Assembly (NCBI GenBank): GCA_020881915.1
Contig: JAJFPB010000004.1
Location: 3,410,001-3,474,000 of the forward strand
Direction of reading: 5' to 3'
DNA: 64,000 nt
DNA from: Paramyrothecium sp. XJ0827
Lineage: Eukaryota; Ascomycota; Sordariomycetes; Hypocreales; Stachybotryaceae
Both the position numbers and the translations under genes were made by a program. The notes below the pieces were generated by a model that was given only the letters and a program-made list of their open reading frames with translations, ran no database searches and was not told the origin of the DNA. Positions 1 through 12,201 of this stretch are shown piece after piece (positions within the stretch are counted from its first letter, which is position 1; each line of letters starts with the position of its first letter).

Positions 1-956
1 TTGTTGACGATTAGAGGCGCGGAGTAGGCGCCTGCAAACTGATTATTCGGCTAATAAACGACAGTGATTGCAGCCAAGGATGCAGCAATCAGAGAAAGTG
101 TGGACTTGTATTGCTGCCGTCGAAACTGGTCGCTATAAAAGGGGGGTATCACGTCGTGAGTGCGTAAATTGGCCGTCGGAGGATTGGAAATGGATCAAAA
201 CCAAGAACCCGAAATATGATCTAGTCTAGGAGCCTGGAGTCAGTCATGATCGGACGAATGGTCGCAGGAGATGAACCAAGAACCGAACGCTGCGCATTGG
301 GGGCCAAGTTGCCAGAGCGGAAGAGAGGGGAAGATACACGGGAGTTTGTAGCAGAGCAGCGAATGGCAGCTCTGCCTCACAAAGCGATGAGCTTTGAGCC
401 ATGTGCAATGCCTATATGAAACAGCCGGAACCATGCGCGATGCATTTATGGTCCTTTGGAGCTCATGATCCGCATCAAACAAACGGAAGAAAACAAGTAC
501 AACGGCTTGTCTTGCGTTCGCAAGTTGTAGCTGGATCTCGGTCCTTGTCCGCCCCCCCCGAACTCTAACAACTGATGGAACTAGCAAGCCGGCAACAGGG
601 GGAAAGAAACAGCTGCTTTCCCCAAGTCAAGTACAGTTTTCGCCGGAGGCAGAACGAGTGATCCAGAAGGTAACGCGATCGACGGAAATAAAAGAAGAAA
701 CCCAAAAAGCAAAGCAATGGCAGAGCAGCACGTACCAATCTGATTCCTCAGCTCTCCGCAACAGGTTGATTCGGCGGTTGCGAAAGGGTGAGGTAGAATA
801 TGCTCTGGCACCCCGCTCCGTGTTCCTGGCTAGCAAAAAGGCAAGCCGCGGATGCGTTGATCGTGATAGGAAAAGGGCGAAGACCGAAGCCAGAGAGGGT
901 GAAGGGGGAAATCTGGCCGATTTTGAAGCTTCTGATCGCCGCAGCGCCCTGGTCCG

Positions 957-972
957 GAGAGAGAGAGAGAGG
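957..972. repeat. GA dinucleotide microsatellite
   Basis: An uninterrupted run of GA units sits inside a longer purine-rich tract. It lies in non-coding sequence and has no other visible role. Confidence 0.8.
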
Positions 973-2156
973 AGAAACAAGAGAATGATACGACGTAAGT
1001 GGTAAAACAAGTCGTGGAAAGGAGAGGAAGAAGCCAAAAGGCGAGGAGAGAGAAGCGGTACCTCCCCCCCCAAGACGGGCGCGCGCCCAGTGCATGGAGG
1101 GGCTCTGGCGGCAGCGGTGGGTGCGGAGTGAGGGTGGGTGGTGCGCCGCTAAACAGGGGATCTACCCCCCCTTCCGCCCCCCCCTTCCTACGCTTTTCTT
1201 CACACTTTGGTCCTTCACAGCCAGAACAAGGGGCCCCGCTACCAATAGCAGTAGCGGTTGGCCGCCGACGCCAAAAAAGGGACCAACCGCTCAGTGCGTT
1301 TCCCACCTTTTTGACTTGTGATCAGTGATGGCCTGTGACCTCCTGTGACCCCGGGGGCCAGAGAAGAGAAGAGGGGGGGCGTTGGTGCAGCAAGCCTAGG
1401 CTTGGAGATCCAGAGGGGCTAACGTTAGGACTGCGTACCGAGTCGCGCAGACCAGCAGCACAGCACCAGCACCAGCAAGCCCTTTGGCTTCTTGATCCGA
1501 TGCAGAATGCATACGCACGATGCGCTACAGCACGCTGCATGGATAAAGCTTCTCGTCGAAGCTACCTTTGTCCCAGCCCGGGTTCTGCATCACCGGAGCG
1601 TCCTCTGAAACAACTGCCTCAGATCGGACGGGAGAAGCCCTTCTCTACCACCGTACCTCTTTGCCTCGCCTGGCCCTGGCCCTGGCACTGGGGTTTACCA
1701 GGGCCCGTTTTAGCAAAGTCCTGTTCCGGGAGGACTCGAGCTTTCCAACAGCTTGATTCGGCTGCTTTGGGCCAGTGGCCCCCGTGAGGACCACCGCATC
1801 CTTGCATTTCTTTTTTGGTTCTTTCCGGGCTTGCGATTCGCCCGATCCGTGCTACGGGCAACCGTATGTTCGCTACCTGAACCTCGAGGGCCCTCCTCTG
1901 GTGGTTTAGCTGGGCATTTTCTGTGGCTGGGCGAAAGCTCGGCATCACCGTCTGGCTTTCCGGCGTACCGGGTTCGAACGACCGGAATGTTTTGCCGCGG
2001 GCGGCCCCGGGAGCCCTATACATCTCCGTAACCTCGCCGTAGGGACAACGGCTTGACAACGAATGCTTCGTGTGACAGACATAAACGCGCCCAGCAGCCC
2101 GACGTAGCCTCGCCTTTCCACTCCAACCTCTTGCCAGTCACGCCCAACAGCATCGT

Positions 2157-2174
2157 GCACACACACACACACAC
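2157..2174. repeat. CA dinucleotide microsatellite
   Basis: About nine CA units in a row lie in gene-free sequence. They are likely length-polymorphic between strains, as such tracts usually are. Confidence 0.85.
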
Positions 2175-2491
2175 AGCACACGTTCACACGCAATCCTTGC
2201 ACTCCCGCCGCTCGGGGTCCCTCCCTGCAAGGCCCCAGCTTTAGCCCGTCCACTTAAACGCTTGGGGACGGACCGGATGCTCTTCAGGTCTGGCTTCGCT
2301 GGGGGCGAAGCTAGCAGTTTCACCTTTTTCCCTTCCCACCACCTCAAACACGCCCAACGCTCTACCATTTTGGCTCGTATCGTCTCCGATTCCCCACAGG
2401 CCACCCAGAGCACTTCATCCAAAACGCCATGGGCTTTTCCTCTTCCTTCTTTACCATCTTTGTGTTCCCACTAATTTCCCGTTGCGGCCTG

Positions 2492-2506
2492 CCTACCTGA
2501 GGTAGG
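2492..2506. repeat. TACCT/AGGTA palindrome
   Basis: Seven bases (CCTACCT) are followed by one base and then their exact reverse complement (AGGTAGG). More AGGTA-type words follow up to about 2540. It is one of several similar intergenic islands in the window. Confidence 0.7.
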
Positions 2507-3324
2507 TAATCACTGACCTACCGTACCCGAGGTAAGATAAGTGTAGTTTCTCGTCACCCATAACCACACCTACTGCATGCAGCTGGATGCGCGGCCGTAC
2601 CTCGTCACCTGCATGATATGAGAATCGGGGAGTCTCTGGCAACTTGTTGGCTGCAAAATGCACGATGCGGTTGGTAGCGAATTGGTTCCTCGTTTACAGG
2701 CTCGCATAGCGGCTTGGGTGTTGTCGGCGCCTAGCACACGGCCTGATTGGCCACTTCAGCACCCGGCGGCGTGTGTTTCACACCCCTTCACATGAACCCC
2801 CGTTCAGTCCCTTGTCATCCAACTCTGTTGCCAAGCGTTTCGTCCCGGATAGTCGAGACCATCAGTACCAATCAGGAACCCGTCGTCGGCTTTCGCAATC
2901 GAGTCTGCTCACGCAAGGCACCTGCCCTCGTCATGACAGCCGACTGTGCCTGTGACACGCTCCTGGACAATGCATCGCCGTAAGCGAGACCCAAGTGCCA
3001 TAAGTCAGTTGGCTGCTCGTGAAAAAGAACAAGACAAGGCTGCCAGCCAAGATGGGGGACAGTTGCACCAAACGAATGCACGACTACGCTTCTCGTCTAC
3101 CCAACGACCAGCACGAGGGCAATACTGACCATGCAAGGGTGAGGGACCGAGCGTTGAGCGGCGGGATAGCCGGTTCGCCGTATGGGATGGCGTCACTGGC
3201 CAGTAAGTATAACACATTGGTGAACATTGTAACTAGAATATGCTCCGGGGCATCGCTCTTCCCATCTATACCATCACATGAAGAACGTAGTCATCAACTC
3301 CTCTCACAGCCTATCGCTCTCTCC

Positions 3325-6224
3325 CTACTGCACCACCTTTTCCCTCAAAACTCCTAACCATTGTGCTGCGCTAACGCTCTGATCCGCCCTATCCTCCACC
3401 AACAGGGTCTGGGCCCACAGCTTCAGGCTGGGCTCGCCGTCCTCCCGTACAATGTAGAGATGTGGCACCGTGATGCTTCCAACTTGCAGCGAGCGATGGT
3501 CCCTGCTCTTTTGGACGACCGCACGGATCCGCTCGTTGAAGTCGTTCTCGAGCTCCGGAACCCTGCCCTTGCCAACCTGGACCTGGGTCCGGTCTTCCAC
3601 GCCGAACACATCCGCAAGCAGCTGGGGAACGGCTTCGCGACCAACCCAGAGGAATTGCGTTTGGCCGTCATCAATCAGGTATAAACCGTACGGCGCGAAC
3701 CTCTCAGACGACAGGTTCAGCGGAGGGGGCAGAGTAATGACTCCAGTCTCCTGATCAGGCACGCCAGCATTGTCAGGCATGTCGTGGAGAGAATAGAGCC
3801 TGGGGTAAATGTAGCGCATCAGGAGGGGAGGAGGAAGCGTGGACAAGAGGCACAGAGCAGCGGACCGGATGTCCGAAGGGATCTGTGCCGACTTTCGCAG
3901 ACCAACGTTCTTGATTAATCCGAGGAACAGCACAGGGAGGCCGCGGAGGTTAGCGGGGAACTGCAAGCCACCTCCCATGCTACCACCAGCGAGTTCCTTT
4001 CTGAAAGTCACCAGGAGTTCCGTCAGCTTGCTCTGGAGAGCGTCTCTCGCCGCATCCAGGCCGCTGCTGAGGGCCCTCTCCACGGCCTTGTGGCTGAAGT
4101 AGGTTGTAATTGCGACCTGGTCCGCCGACGCGTACATGTCCGAGAGGTTTGCCGTGGTCGGAAGACACAAGGTCATCACCCTGATACGACGCTCGCCATT
4201 GCAGGTGGTGTGGAGGACGGCGGCCTGCAAGCAAATAGTCGTCTTACCGAGGTTTTCGTCGATGGCCACCTCGACAACATAGCATTGGTCGCGGGGAAAG
4301 GCCGGGAAGGCGCAGAGATCAGAGCTTCGGTTGAAAAAGTTGCCATAGAATGTGTTCATCCGCAGACCCGAGGTAGCGCGGACTCGGAGAACAGCCTCCA
4401 AGCCGATCTCCGACGAAAGGAAGTCGCTGAATTCGGACGCGAATTTGAGGGCGTCATCCGGACGAGAAGCGTGCCAGCCAGGGTAGAACCAGGTTTGACC
4501 ACCGGTGTACCTTGGAAGGTTGCTCAAAGAGGCCACGTCTTGGTATTGTGATGAGAACAGGAACATGTCGATGGAAACTTGGTTCTTGGAGCACTCCACG
4601 GCAAAACTCTTGTAGAAACTGTTTGACGTCTGCAGGAGACTTCCCTCCTTGGACGTTCCCAGAAGCTTCTTGTCCTCCCTCATCTCCAGCTTGCCGACGC
4701 CCAGGTTCGGCAGCGAAGCAGTCAAGACGACAATCTTGCCTCCCAGCGCCGAGATAAGCTTATGGCCCGCGCGCAGAGCAGGGCCCATGCATGAGCCATT
4801 GCTCTGGTTGTTGACGAACATCTGGGGCAGCCTCTGGAGGAACTTCTCGATGCTTTGGCGGCTCTCGGCAAGAGGTACCAGGAGGTCATGAGGGACAGGG
4901 AGGAACGGCTCGTCGAGATCGCTGACAACCAGCATGTTGGTTTCAGCATTCTCTTCGCTGTCCTTGGGGACGGAGAAGTAGTGCAAGCTCGAGTCTACGG
5001 CGATGAAGCCCAGCCTGGTACGCCTGTCTGCGTTTGGTATCCTGTTGAGGCTGTCGAGAATGGTGCGGGCGCTCGTGGCAAGCAGACCGCTGGAAATGGC
5101 CGCGTAGCTCACGTCGAAAAGGAACAGATAGACAAGGGGTTGCGGAGGACGGACCATGTATTCTTGAGGAGCGACAAACTCTACAACGGCGTGGTTCAGC
5201 TCGTGCCGCTGCCATCTGTCGACGCTCTGCTGCGCCGCGGCGTCCCAGTCGAACGCCTGAGGGACATCGTTGCTGAGGTTGCACATGTTACACTTCCAGC
5301 GATGGCCATGGTCCAGGAACGTGACATAAGGGTTGATGTATGTCCTGCAACGACGGCAACGGGCAATGACTTGATCCTGGACGAGGGGAACGGGGTCCTC
5401 GCTGTCGTGGAGCGAGCCGTATGGCTGGATGACCAACGCGAGAGGTAGCTTGGATTTCTTGAGCAGCGAGTTGTTCGTGGGTATGGCGTTGACTGTCGAG
5501 CGGATGTATCGCGAAGGGCAGTTGGCGTCGGGGGAAGGCGTCACGCTGGACTGTTCGCGAGCTGTTAGCAAGCTTGGTTATCTGGGAGGTGCAGCCAGGG
5601 CAAACTCACGTTGGGAGGTAGGATGATGGACGGGGGAGGCAAATCCAGCTCAGAGACGTTGAAGGGCTGGTTGAGAAGGTCTGTGGGATAGAGCTGGTTA
5701 AGAGCAACAGGCCGAGGTGCCTGCGCTCCCTGCTGTGGCGGTTGTTGGACTGGCTGCGATCCTATTTGCATGCCTCCCATTCCCTGCGTGATGCCAGCGA
5801 CGCCGGGCGCGCCAGGGCCGGGTTGACCGCCCGGTACGGGATAGCCCTGATCGGGAGCCTGATAGCCACCATAGGCAGGTTGTTGAGGAGCGACGGGCTG
5901 CTGGCCGTACATCTGGGGTTGCTGGTATCCTGGAGTCGCAGCGGCCTGGGGCTCATTGGCGCCGTAGCCACCGTAGGCGGGCGCGCCCGGGGCGGGAGGC
6001 ATGCCATACGGCTGCCCGGCTGGTTGCATCGAGCCACCGGCGGTGGCATTGGCTCCGGTGCCGACGTCGAAGGCCTGGGCCGCATAGCCTCTCTTCTTCT
6101 TCTTGCCGGGGGCGGCGGCGTGGGCGGCGTCCTGGGCCTGCTGGTCGTCGTAGGGCTGCGCGGCCTGCTGGTCGTACGGCTGGCCCTGAAACTGGCCGTA
6201 GCCGTCGTTGGGAGGAGCCGACAT
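3325..6224 (-). CDS. SEC24: COPII coat protein Sec24
   Basis: Sec24 is the cargo-binding subunit of the inner COPII coat and pairs with Sec23 to form vesicles at endoplasmic reticulum exit sites. Two exons, 6224-5610 and 5550-3325, join across a 59-nt intron (donor GTGAGT, acceptor ACAG) to give 945 residues, close to the 926 of yeast Sec24. Residues 1-200 are a Gln/Pro/Gly/Tyr-rich disordered tail. A zinc finger follows with C270, C273, C292 and C295. Next come the trunk domain ([10 protein letters not shown]), beta-sandwich and helical parts, and a C-terminal gelsolin-like domain ([17 protein letters not shown]). The start [10 protein letters not shown] fits the family; an in-frame upstream ATG at 6329 would add 35 residues but is less likely. 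It diverges from the small membrane-protein gene 2.7 kb away. Confidence 0.96.
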
Positions 6225-8946
6225 GGTGTAGTCAAGGCGATGCAGGATATGGGATATGGGTTGAGGGTGGGTTGCAGGAAGCTCGGAGGTTGGCAGCACC
6301 AGCTTCCCACAGGTAAGTGGGCGGGCCAACTGCAGTTGTGGCCTTTTCCCAAGCTGGACACCGCCTACCGACAGTAGGGGAACCTACGCCTGGAGGGGGT
6401 CACAAAAGGAGGGGCGGGCAGCTGTTAGTGACGTGGCGCTGGACCTTAGCAAAAGTCATAACACGCCAAGAAGGGAGCGAAATCATGAACAGGTCAAGAT
6501 ACCTCCCATTAGGGGTACACAACTTGACAAGAGTGTAATGTCTACCTCGGCTTCCTTTTGGTAATTTCAGCTACCTTCATTTCCTCGTTTCCAAACGTTT
6601 TGTGTTTTCTGTATGATCATATGAAGAACTTTGAGAAATTATTCTTTCTTTCTTCTTCCCTAGTTACGCCGGAGTGGGCTGTTTCTTGTTGCTACAGTTG
6701 TTGTTTTTCTATTTTAAAAGTCATTATTGACAAGCTCATTTCCTTCCCCCATAATGTGCTGTGATCAAGGGATGCTGCATGTCTTGGGTGTAAGAGAAAA
6801 AAAAATTATGACAGTAGGGCAAGATGAAGCACAAATTCAGAAGGCATGCATGCGCAACGGAGCCTACCGCCACTGCCAACTTCTTCTTGGAGCTGTTCTG
6901 GTTGTTTTGTAGAAATTGAAGCGATAACTGCTACGTCCTGTGTTATGGTAGCAATGCATGTTCAGACACAATGGGTCCGTTTGAATTTGCAGTTATGGAT
7001 CGATAAGGAGATGGCATGTTTAGAAGGTCTTTCCTACCTCAGTAGAGATCTAGACAGTTTGCCAATTTTTCTTCTTACATGATGACTTGTTGCCGCTGCT
7101 ACGATCGACCTCTCATTCACCAGAGTTGGTCCTTGACACTCCTTACGTACTGCGCGCTCATTGCAGCTACCCAAAAGCTCACACCTGCAAATGACAGTAG
7201 GGCTGGAGGCTTAACAGATGTTGCTGCCTGCTGAGTCATCGGCCACCCTAGAAATTCGATCTGGCGATGTCGTCACAATTGTGTTGCTCGTACTTGGTTG
7301 GCTGATGCGCACGCAAGGAGCTAAGAGATGTTACGGTTCAGCCGTCCTAGGAACTCCAAACTATATTCCTGCGGATCCGAGAAGCTGGGTATTTGAGTTT
7401 TGGGGGTTTTGAAGGGCATAGCGCAGCATTTTCAATGTGAATTGGCGAAGGCGCAAGTCGAGACAGGTACTTCAGCAGCTGAATCTTGCCCATTTTCAAG
7501 TAAATAGAACAATATTGCGAACAACTTGTGATACCAGAATGCGGGACTCTCGATAACCCGGCAGCTGGGCGAATTACCAACAGTGCGCACACAACTCAGC
7601 GACCACACTCACCTGGACATTTCCTACCTGCAACCACTTTCAATGGTGTGGCTGCTTTCCGGTAAGAACAGCCTCAGCTACTTGTAAGAGCTAAACTTGA
7701 CTTACTTTATCTAGGCCTTGCAGCACGTCATAAGCAGCACCTTTCCTGCGCGCAACCACCTCCCATAGCCCGACGATAGCCAACAGACAGCTGCAGCGCT
7801 ATCGCACATGTTGGCTGTTCACATTCCCCTGAAAGTTTGGAGCCGGTGCGTGGAGAATCCCATACCGCCGGAGGCCGCGTCATAGGCGCACTGAATCAGG
7901 GGAAAACCTGCAAGACATTGAACATCTGCATGCCATAAACCTCCTTTTGCCTGCTCGAGATGCCCACCACGGAGACACCGTCAATGTTCAATGGCCGTAC
8001 AAGGGGCCTGGCATGTTTCACACTCGGCTGCAGCCCAGCCAAGACGTAGCCAGCCAATGCCAACCGCGAATTTACGCCAGTCATCAGCTGCAACGACCTG
8101 CACTTTGGGGGCCTGTCCATTGCCTTTCGTCCAGGGACCTTGCGACTTTTGTAAAGTGACCGACGGCCTTTGACAGCTTGGAATATCAGGAATAGGCAGC
8201 AATCCCTGCATGGCTATATGTTGAGCCAGGGGTTTGGCAGGCTGGATGCTAGTTCCTGGCGTACATCCAGCCCGTGTTCCCACATCTGAGGTCCCAAGGC
8301 AAGCTTCCACTACCGAAATACGGACCCGCCAATGATCGCGGCCGGGAAGGGAGGGGGACCTTGGGGGGACAAAGGAGGTTGCCGTCTCCCATTTATCTGT
8401 TCCTATTCTGGCCCCAGTTCCCCTTCTCTAGCTCTCCACTTCACATGCGTGTGCGCCAGCCAAACCAAACCTGGAATCCTACGCATGCAGATCCAGTCTC
8501 GAGAAGGTGCTAAAATAAAGAAAAAAGGGTCCGGCTCCTGTCGATTAAAAACCCTTGGTCCGAGCCTCCTCGACTCACTCCTGCCAAGGACCTGTGAGCT
8601 TTTACTCACTTTTATTTTCTTTCTCTCGCGCGCGCCTCTTCTTCCATCTGGTTTCTCGCCTCGCCCTCACAAGCCCGCTGCTTACACTGGCCGACCCCGC
8701 GGTGCCTACCTTGCCTGAACCACCAACAGCTCCTTTGCCCTGGCTGCTTCACCATTGACGTGCTGCTGGCAGCCTCCCAATTCGACCAATTTGCCCCGGC
8801 TGATAGGCGATCAACCATCCCCCTGATGCGATCGATCTGACCCGAAGGATTACGAGTTCACCGCAGGCACCGTACGCGCCCTTCCCCGTTGTCACCCCTC
8901 GACACCACCTGTCGCAACCCGTCGCAAACCACATACCGAACCAGCC
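6225..8946. other. intergenic region between divergent SEC24 and small membrane-protein gene
   Basis: This 2.7-kb stretch separates two genes that read outward. No open frame looks coding. The part at about 6550-6750 is T-rich and lower in GC than its surroundings. The last 400 bases before the downstream gene are pyrimidine-rich (for example around 8600-8760), as expected of a fungal promoter and leader. I see no RNA gene. Confidence 0.5.
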
Positions 8947-9417
8947 ATGGCTGCGCATATCGGGTAGGCAGCTTCAACTCCCTGTATCAATTACCTTCTA
9001 TTAACTCTAACGCTTTTTGCCTTGCAGCCAACTTATTCCCCTCATCATCCTCGTCCTCTTTGTCTCGGCCGGCGCATGGATCGGCTACGAGATCTACCTC
9101 AGCGTCGGTAAGATGCGAGAGACGGCCTCGGAGAAGATGAACAAGAAGAATGTCGTCTTCACAAAGGATGGCATGCGCGTAGGCGTAAGGCAGAAGACGA
9201 ACGAGTCCTACGTCGATTCCACCCAGAAATATGTTGTCAAGGCTTGGAATCTCGGCAAATCCAAAGATGCCAATTCTGCCATTTCAGACTCGTAAGAATG
9301 CCTGCGCCTCGATCCGTGCGGCCCCCGTCGCCGTCACGAATCTCCTCTGCAATCCTTTAATGTGGGAATCTGCTAACTTTGCCCTGGTGCAGGAAAAAAC
9401 AAGGCAAATCCCATTAA
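8947..9417 (+). CDS. small single-pass membrane protein, conserved fungal type, unknown function
   Basis: I read three exons: 8947-8963, 9028-9291 and 9393-9417, giving 101 residues. The first intron (64 nt) ends CTTGCAG. The second starts with GTAAGAATGC exactly across an apparent TAA stop; it carries a perfect TGCTAAC branch site at 9371-9377 and ends GTGCAG, so the protein most likely ends SKKQGKSH rather than at 9295. Residues 8-29 form one hydrophobic span right after a very short N-terminus. A basic region follows (KMRETASEKMNKKNVVF) and then a soluble tail with KDGMRVGVRQK. The layout suggests a small membrane-anchored protein with a basic tail. I recognise the general type from filamentous fungi but know no function. 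If the second intron is retained, the protein is 94 residues. Confidence 0.8.
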
Positions 9418-10161
9418 TCACCATCTTCCTTACATCCCATCAGAGCAGCTTGGACAGGATCCTTGAGGCATTCGTGTTAGATGCAGCGACCTGAATCGTT
9501 TTATCACTATGGTCGTCTTGTGCCTTGTGATGATAGGCTCGCATCGTGTAAGGAGAAGGTTGTAGTCCCCAACAACTTATACGGGGAACTTCATGTGTTA
9601 GACCACAGCCGGAACGAAATCTGGGGGGAAGGGAGCTGTACTAGGGACACATCACGACTCACGATTCAAGGTATTATGACTATCGCTCGTTGAGGTTATC
9701 ATCTCAGCGCCTGGTACCGAGTCCATGCTTGCAGCCATTCAAGGAGGACACAATCGCGCACTTGACGGCTTTCTCATCACTATATTTATTCTAGATGTCA
9801 TCTACCAAATCAAGCAATCAAGCATTGATATGCGACGTCGTTATAGATAATACTCCGTTGAATGGCTTCGAGCTATCATCGTGGCCAAGCGTGAGATATC
9901 CCAAGAAAAAACTTATGACGAAACAAAGGCAAACGCCAATCCCCGTTACTGACAAACTAAGCCGTAAACACGCCAACAGCAGTGGACGTAACGTTGTGGC
10001 TCAACTTAGGGTCCGTCACCCATATCCAAACCTGGACCCAAACCCTAAAACCCGAAACACGCTTTCAAGACCAGGCAACAGAGTGTAGCAGAGACCTTCA
10101 ATAGGCCACGGTACGCTCAAAGCACAAACAGTCCTCGAGAGGCACTAAACACCTACCCACA
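9418..10161. other. intergenic region between convergent genes
   Basis: This is the shared 3' flank of the small membrane-protein gene and the Zn2Cys6 gene. Short frames at 9481-9693 and 9795-10088 show no family signal. No RNA gene or repeat is evident. Confidence 0.5.
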
Positions 10162-12201
10162 TCATAACGTCGTTGTCGTCGGACTTCCCCGCAGCTCCAA
10201 GACGGTCTGCTGCGGAGGCGAGCCACCGCCGTACTTCACGCCGGCCTGGCTTAGCATGGCTAATATCTGGGGGTCCATCGGCATGCTCCGCGGCAAGGAC
10301 ATGTCCTGCATAGCCTTGAGCTGGGCGGGCTTGAGCATGGAGGCCTTGCCGGACAAAATCTTTTCTAGGCTGCCTCCGTTGACATAAGTACTGTTCGCGA
10401 GACCGTCTCTCCGAATGAGCATGGAAGGAATGCGGTAGTTTAGCTGGTGGTGAACCGTCAGTATGATATAGCAACGACGGTGTGCTTGTAGCGGAAACAA
10501 GGGTACTCACCTCGGTCAACATATTAGCGTACCTGACGCCTAGTTGATTCGCAATGAACATGAGTCGACCTTTGGTCCATGCACGCTGCGAATCAGTGGT
10601 GTAATCCTGGTTCGCTATACACGTCAAGGGGTAGGTCAGGAGGTAGCCGGGAAGTCCCTTGAGCGCGTCGTCCTGGCCGCAGACAAACGTAGACAACCCA
10701 GCTCGTTCCAGGAGGTGCTGACGCGATGAAAACCATCCGAGCTGGAAGGGAACTGAAGCAATGATGTCTGTGATCATATCGACGCACGTCTTTGCTGCAG
10801 TTGCGTACTCTGGTGTCGTTCGATAATCCACGGGCGAGCAGACCCATGCGGCGCAGCGGACGATGAGGGAAGCCAGGAGCAAGCGCGAGCACCGAGCCAT
10901 GTTATAAATGCTGGCCACCATGAGATCTTGGTACACGTCCACCCGTCCTGGGTATACTTCCGCTCGGGTGTAATCGCCGTTTGGAACGTAGTCTTCCCAG
11001 GTGACGGTCCTGGGATGATATTCGTCAGGCAATCTCTTGAACCAATTGACACACTCCTGGTCCAGCATCTGACACTTCCGAATGGCATCAAGCATCAGCT
11101 CAATGTTGTCCGGTGTTCTTGAGACGGTAGCCATCATTCGGTTAATCTCAGCTCTCAGTTCGGACATGCGAAGGCTGAGCCGCTGACTGGCTGCACCGTG
11201 CACGTCCAAGGTCGAGCCATCGCTAACCCACCAATCGGCACCCATAGCTGGTGGCCTTCCACTGGTAATTGTATGGACAATCTATAACGATTCAGCCAAA
11301 TTTTCCCCACGGAATGCATCAACGCGAATATCAGTTGAGACAACATACCATCTGCGTGCGGACAGCGACGAATAGCTGTAGTCCAACTTTGGTGCTGAGT
11401 TGGTTACGCCCCCTAGCTCTAACAAGCTGGACGGCACCTTCGATGTGGGAGCCCCAGGACATGGTTCCCAGCTGTCGTGCCGTCATGTTTTCGAACAACC
11501 CCAGGAGAAGAACCGCAGCGAGCGTCGAGTCCCGCTGCGCAAGCTCGGGGCTCCTGAGGGCTTCATGTGTTGCCGCCAGGGCCTTGGTATAGGTTCCAAG
11601 GGCGTCGGCTGCGAAGTCGGCGCCCGATCCTACACGATTGTTGAGGGATGCCAGGGCACAGGCATCAAATGCGTACTTGAAGTGCCTCGTGGAACCGTCG
11701 GTTTTTAGTAGATGCGGTAGGAAGTCCATGTAGCCTCGAGGAGAACCCTGGCGGGGCACAAGGACAAAGTTGGACACGAAATGGCATGACGCTTGCTGAT
11801 CGAGGGGCAATTGGATATACGCGCCAACAGACTGGCTCTCTGGAGGTGACGTGGATGACCGGGTTGCCGATGAAGGAAGGCTGTCATTGATCTGTTCCGG
11901 AGAGGCGGATGCCTTTTCGGCCTTGAGTGCCAAAGCCTTGCGGTTGGCCTTCTTGGCTCTCCTCTCGGTTGCCTGAGTCTCGTTGCGAAAGACCAAGTCA
12001 AACTCGTCCTTGTAGCCGGGACATTTCCTTTGGGATTTTGCACACTGCTTGCAGGTCGGCTTGGTCTCGTCACACTAGAATAGTACCACATCAGGACTCG
12101 AACGTTCTGAAAAGAATGCTGGTGCGGATGGCGGAGCCTACCTTGATCCTCCGAGTCCTGCACATCTGACAGCCCCTAGAGGGCTTTCCACAATATACCA
12201 T
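10162..12201 (-). CDS. Zn2Cys6 fungal transcription factor
   Basis: This is a sequence-specific nuclear regulator of unknown target. Four exons, 12201-12142, 12074-11349, 11281-10511 and 10443-10162, give 612 residues; all three introns are 67 nt. The N-terminal binuclear zinc cluster is complete: C11, C14, C21, C28, C31 and C38 (GCQMCRTRRIKC then CKQC). A basic, Ala/Lys-rich linker follows (ERRAKKANRKALALKAEKA). The rest is a long helical regulatory domain of the fungal-specific transcription factor type, with leucine-rich segments around residues 150-500. The first intron splits the zinc cluster after residue 20, a common position in this family. The C-terminus ends with a short basic/proline segment. 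No neighbouring metabolic genes suggest a target. Confidence 0.9.

Larger units (their letters stand above)
1..3324. other. gene-free region at left edge
   Basis: I see no convincing gene here. The open frames are short, overlap on both strands and show no family resemblance or splice logic. The stretch holds a strongly purine-rich block at about 890-1070 (pyrimidine-rich on the minus strand), a GA repeat, a CA repeat and a TACCT/AGGTA palindrome near 2492-2540. A pyrimidine-rich minus strand often marks a fungal promoter or leader, so a gene transcribed leftwards beyond the window edge is possible. That is inference only. Confidence 0.6.

Noticed and set aside
1960..1990. GGTTCGAAC resembling a tRNA T-loop (B box)
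   Set aside because: The flanking bases do not form a T stem on either strand, and there is no A box upstream.
4855..5448. 197-residue open frame antisense to SEC24
   Set aside because: It is a shadow frame within a confident gene.
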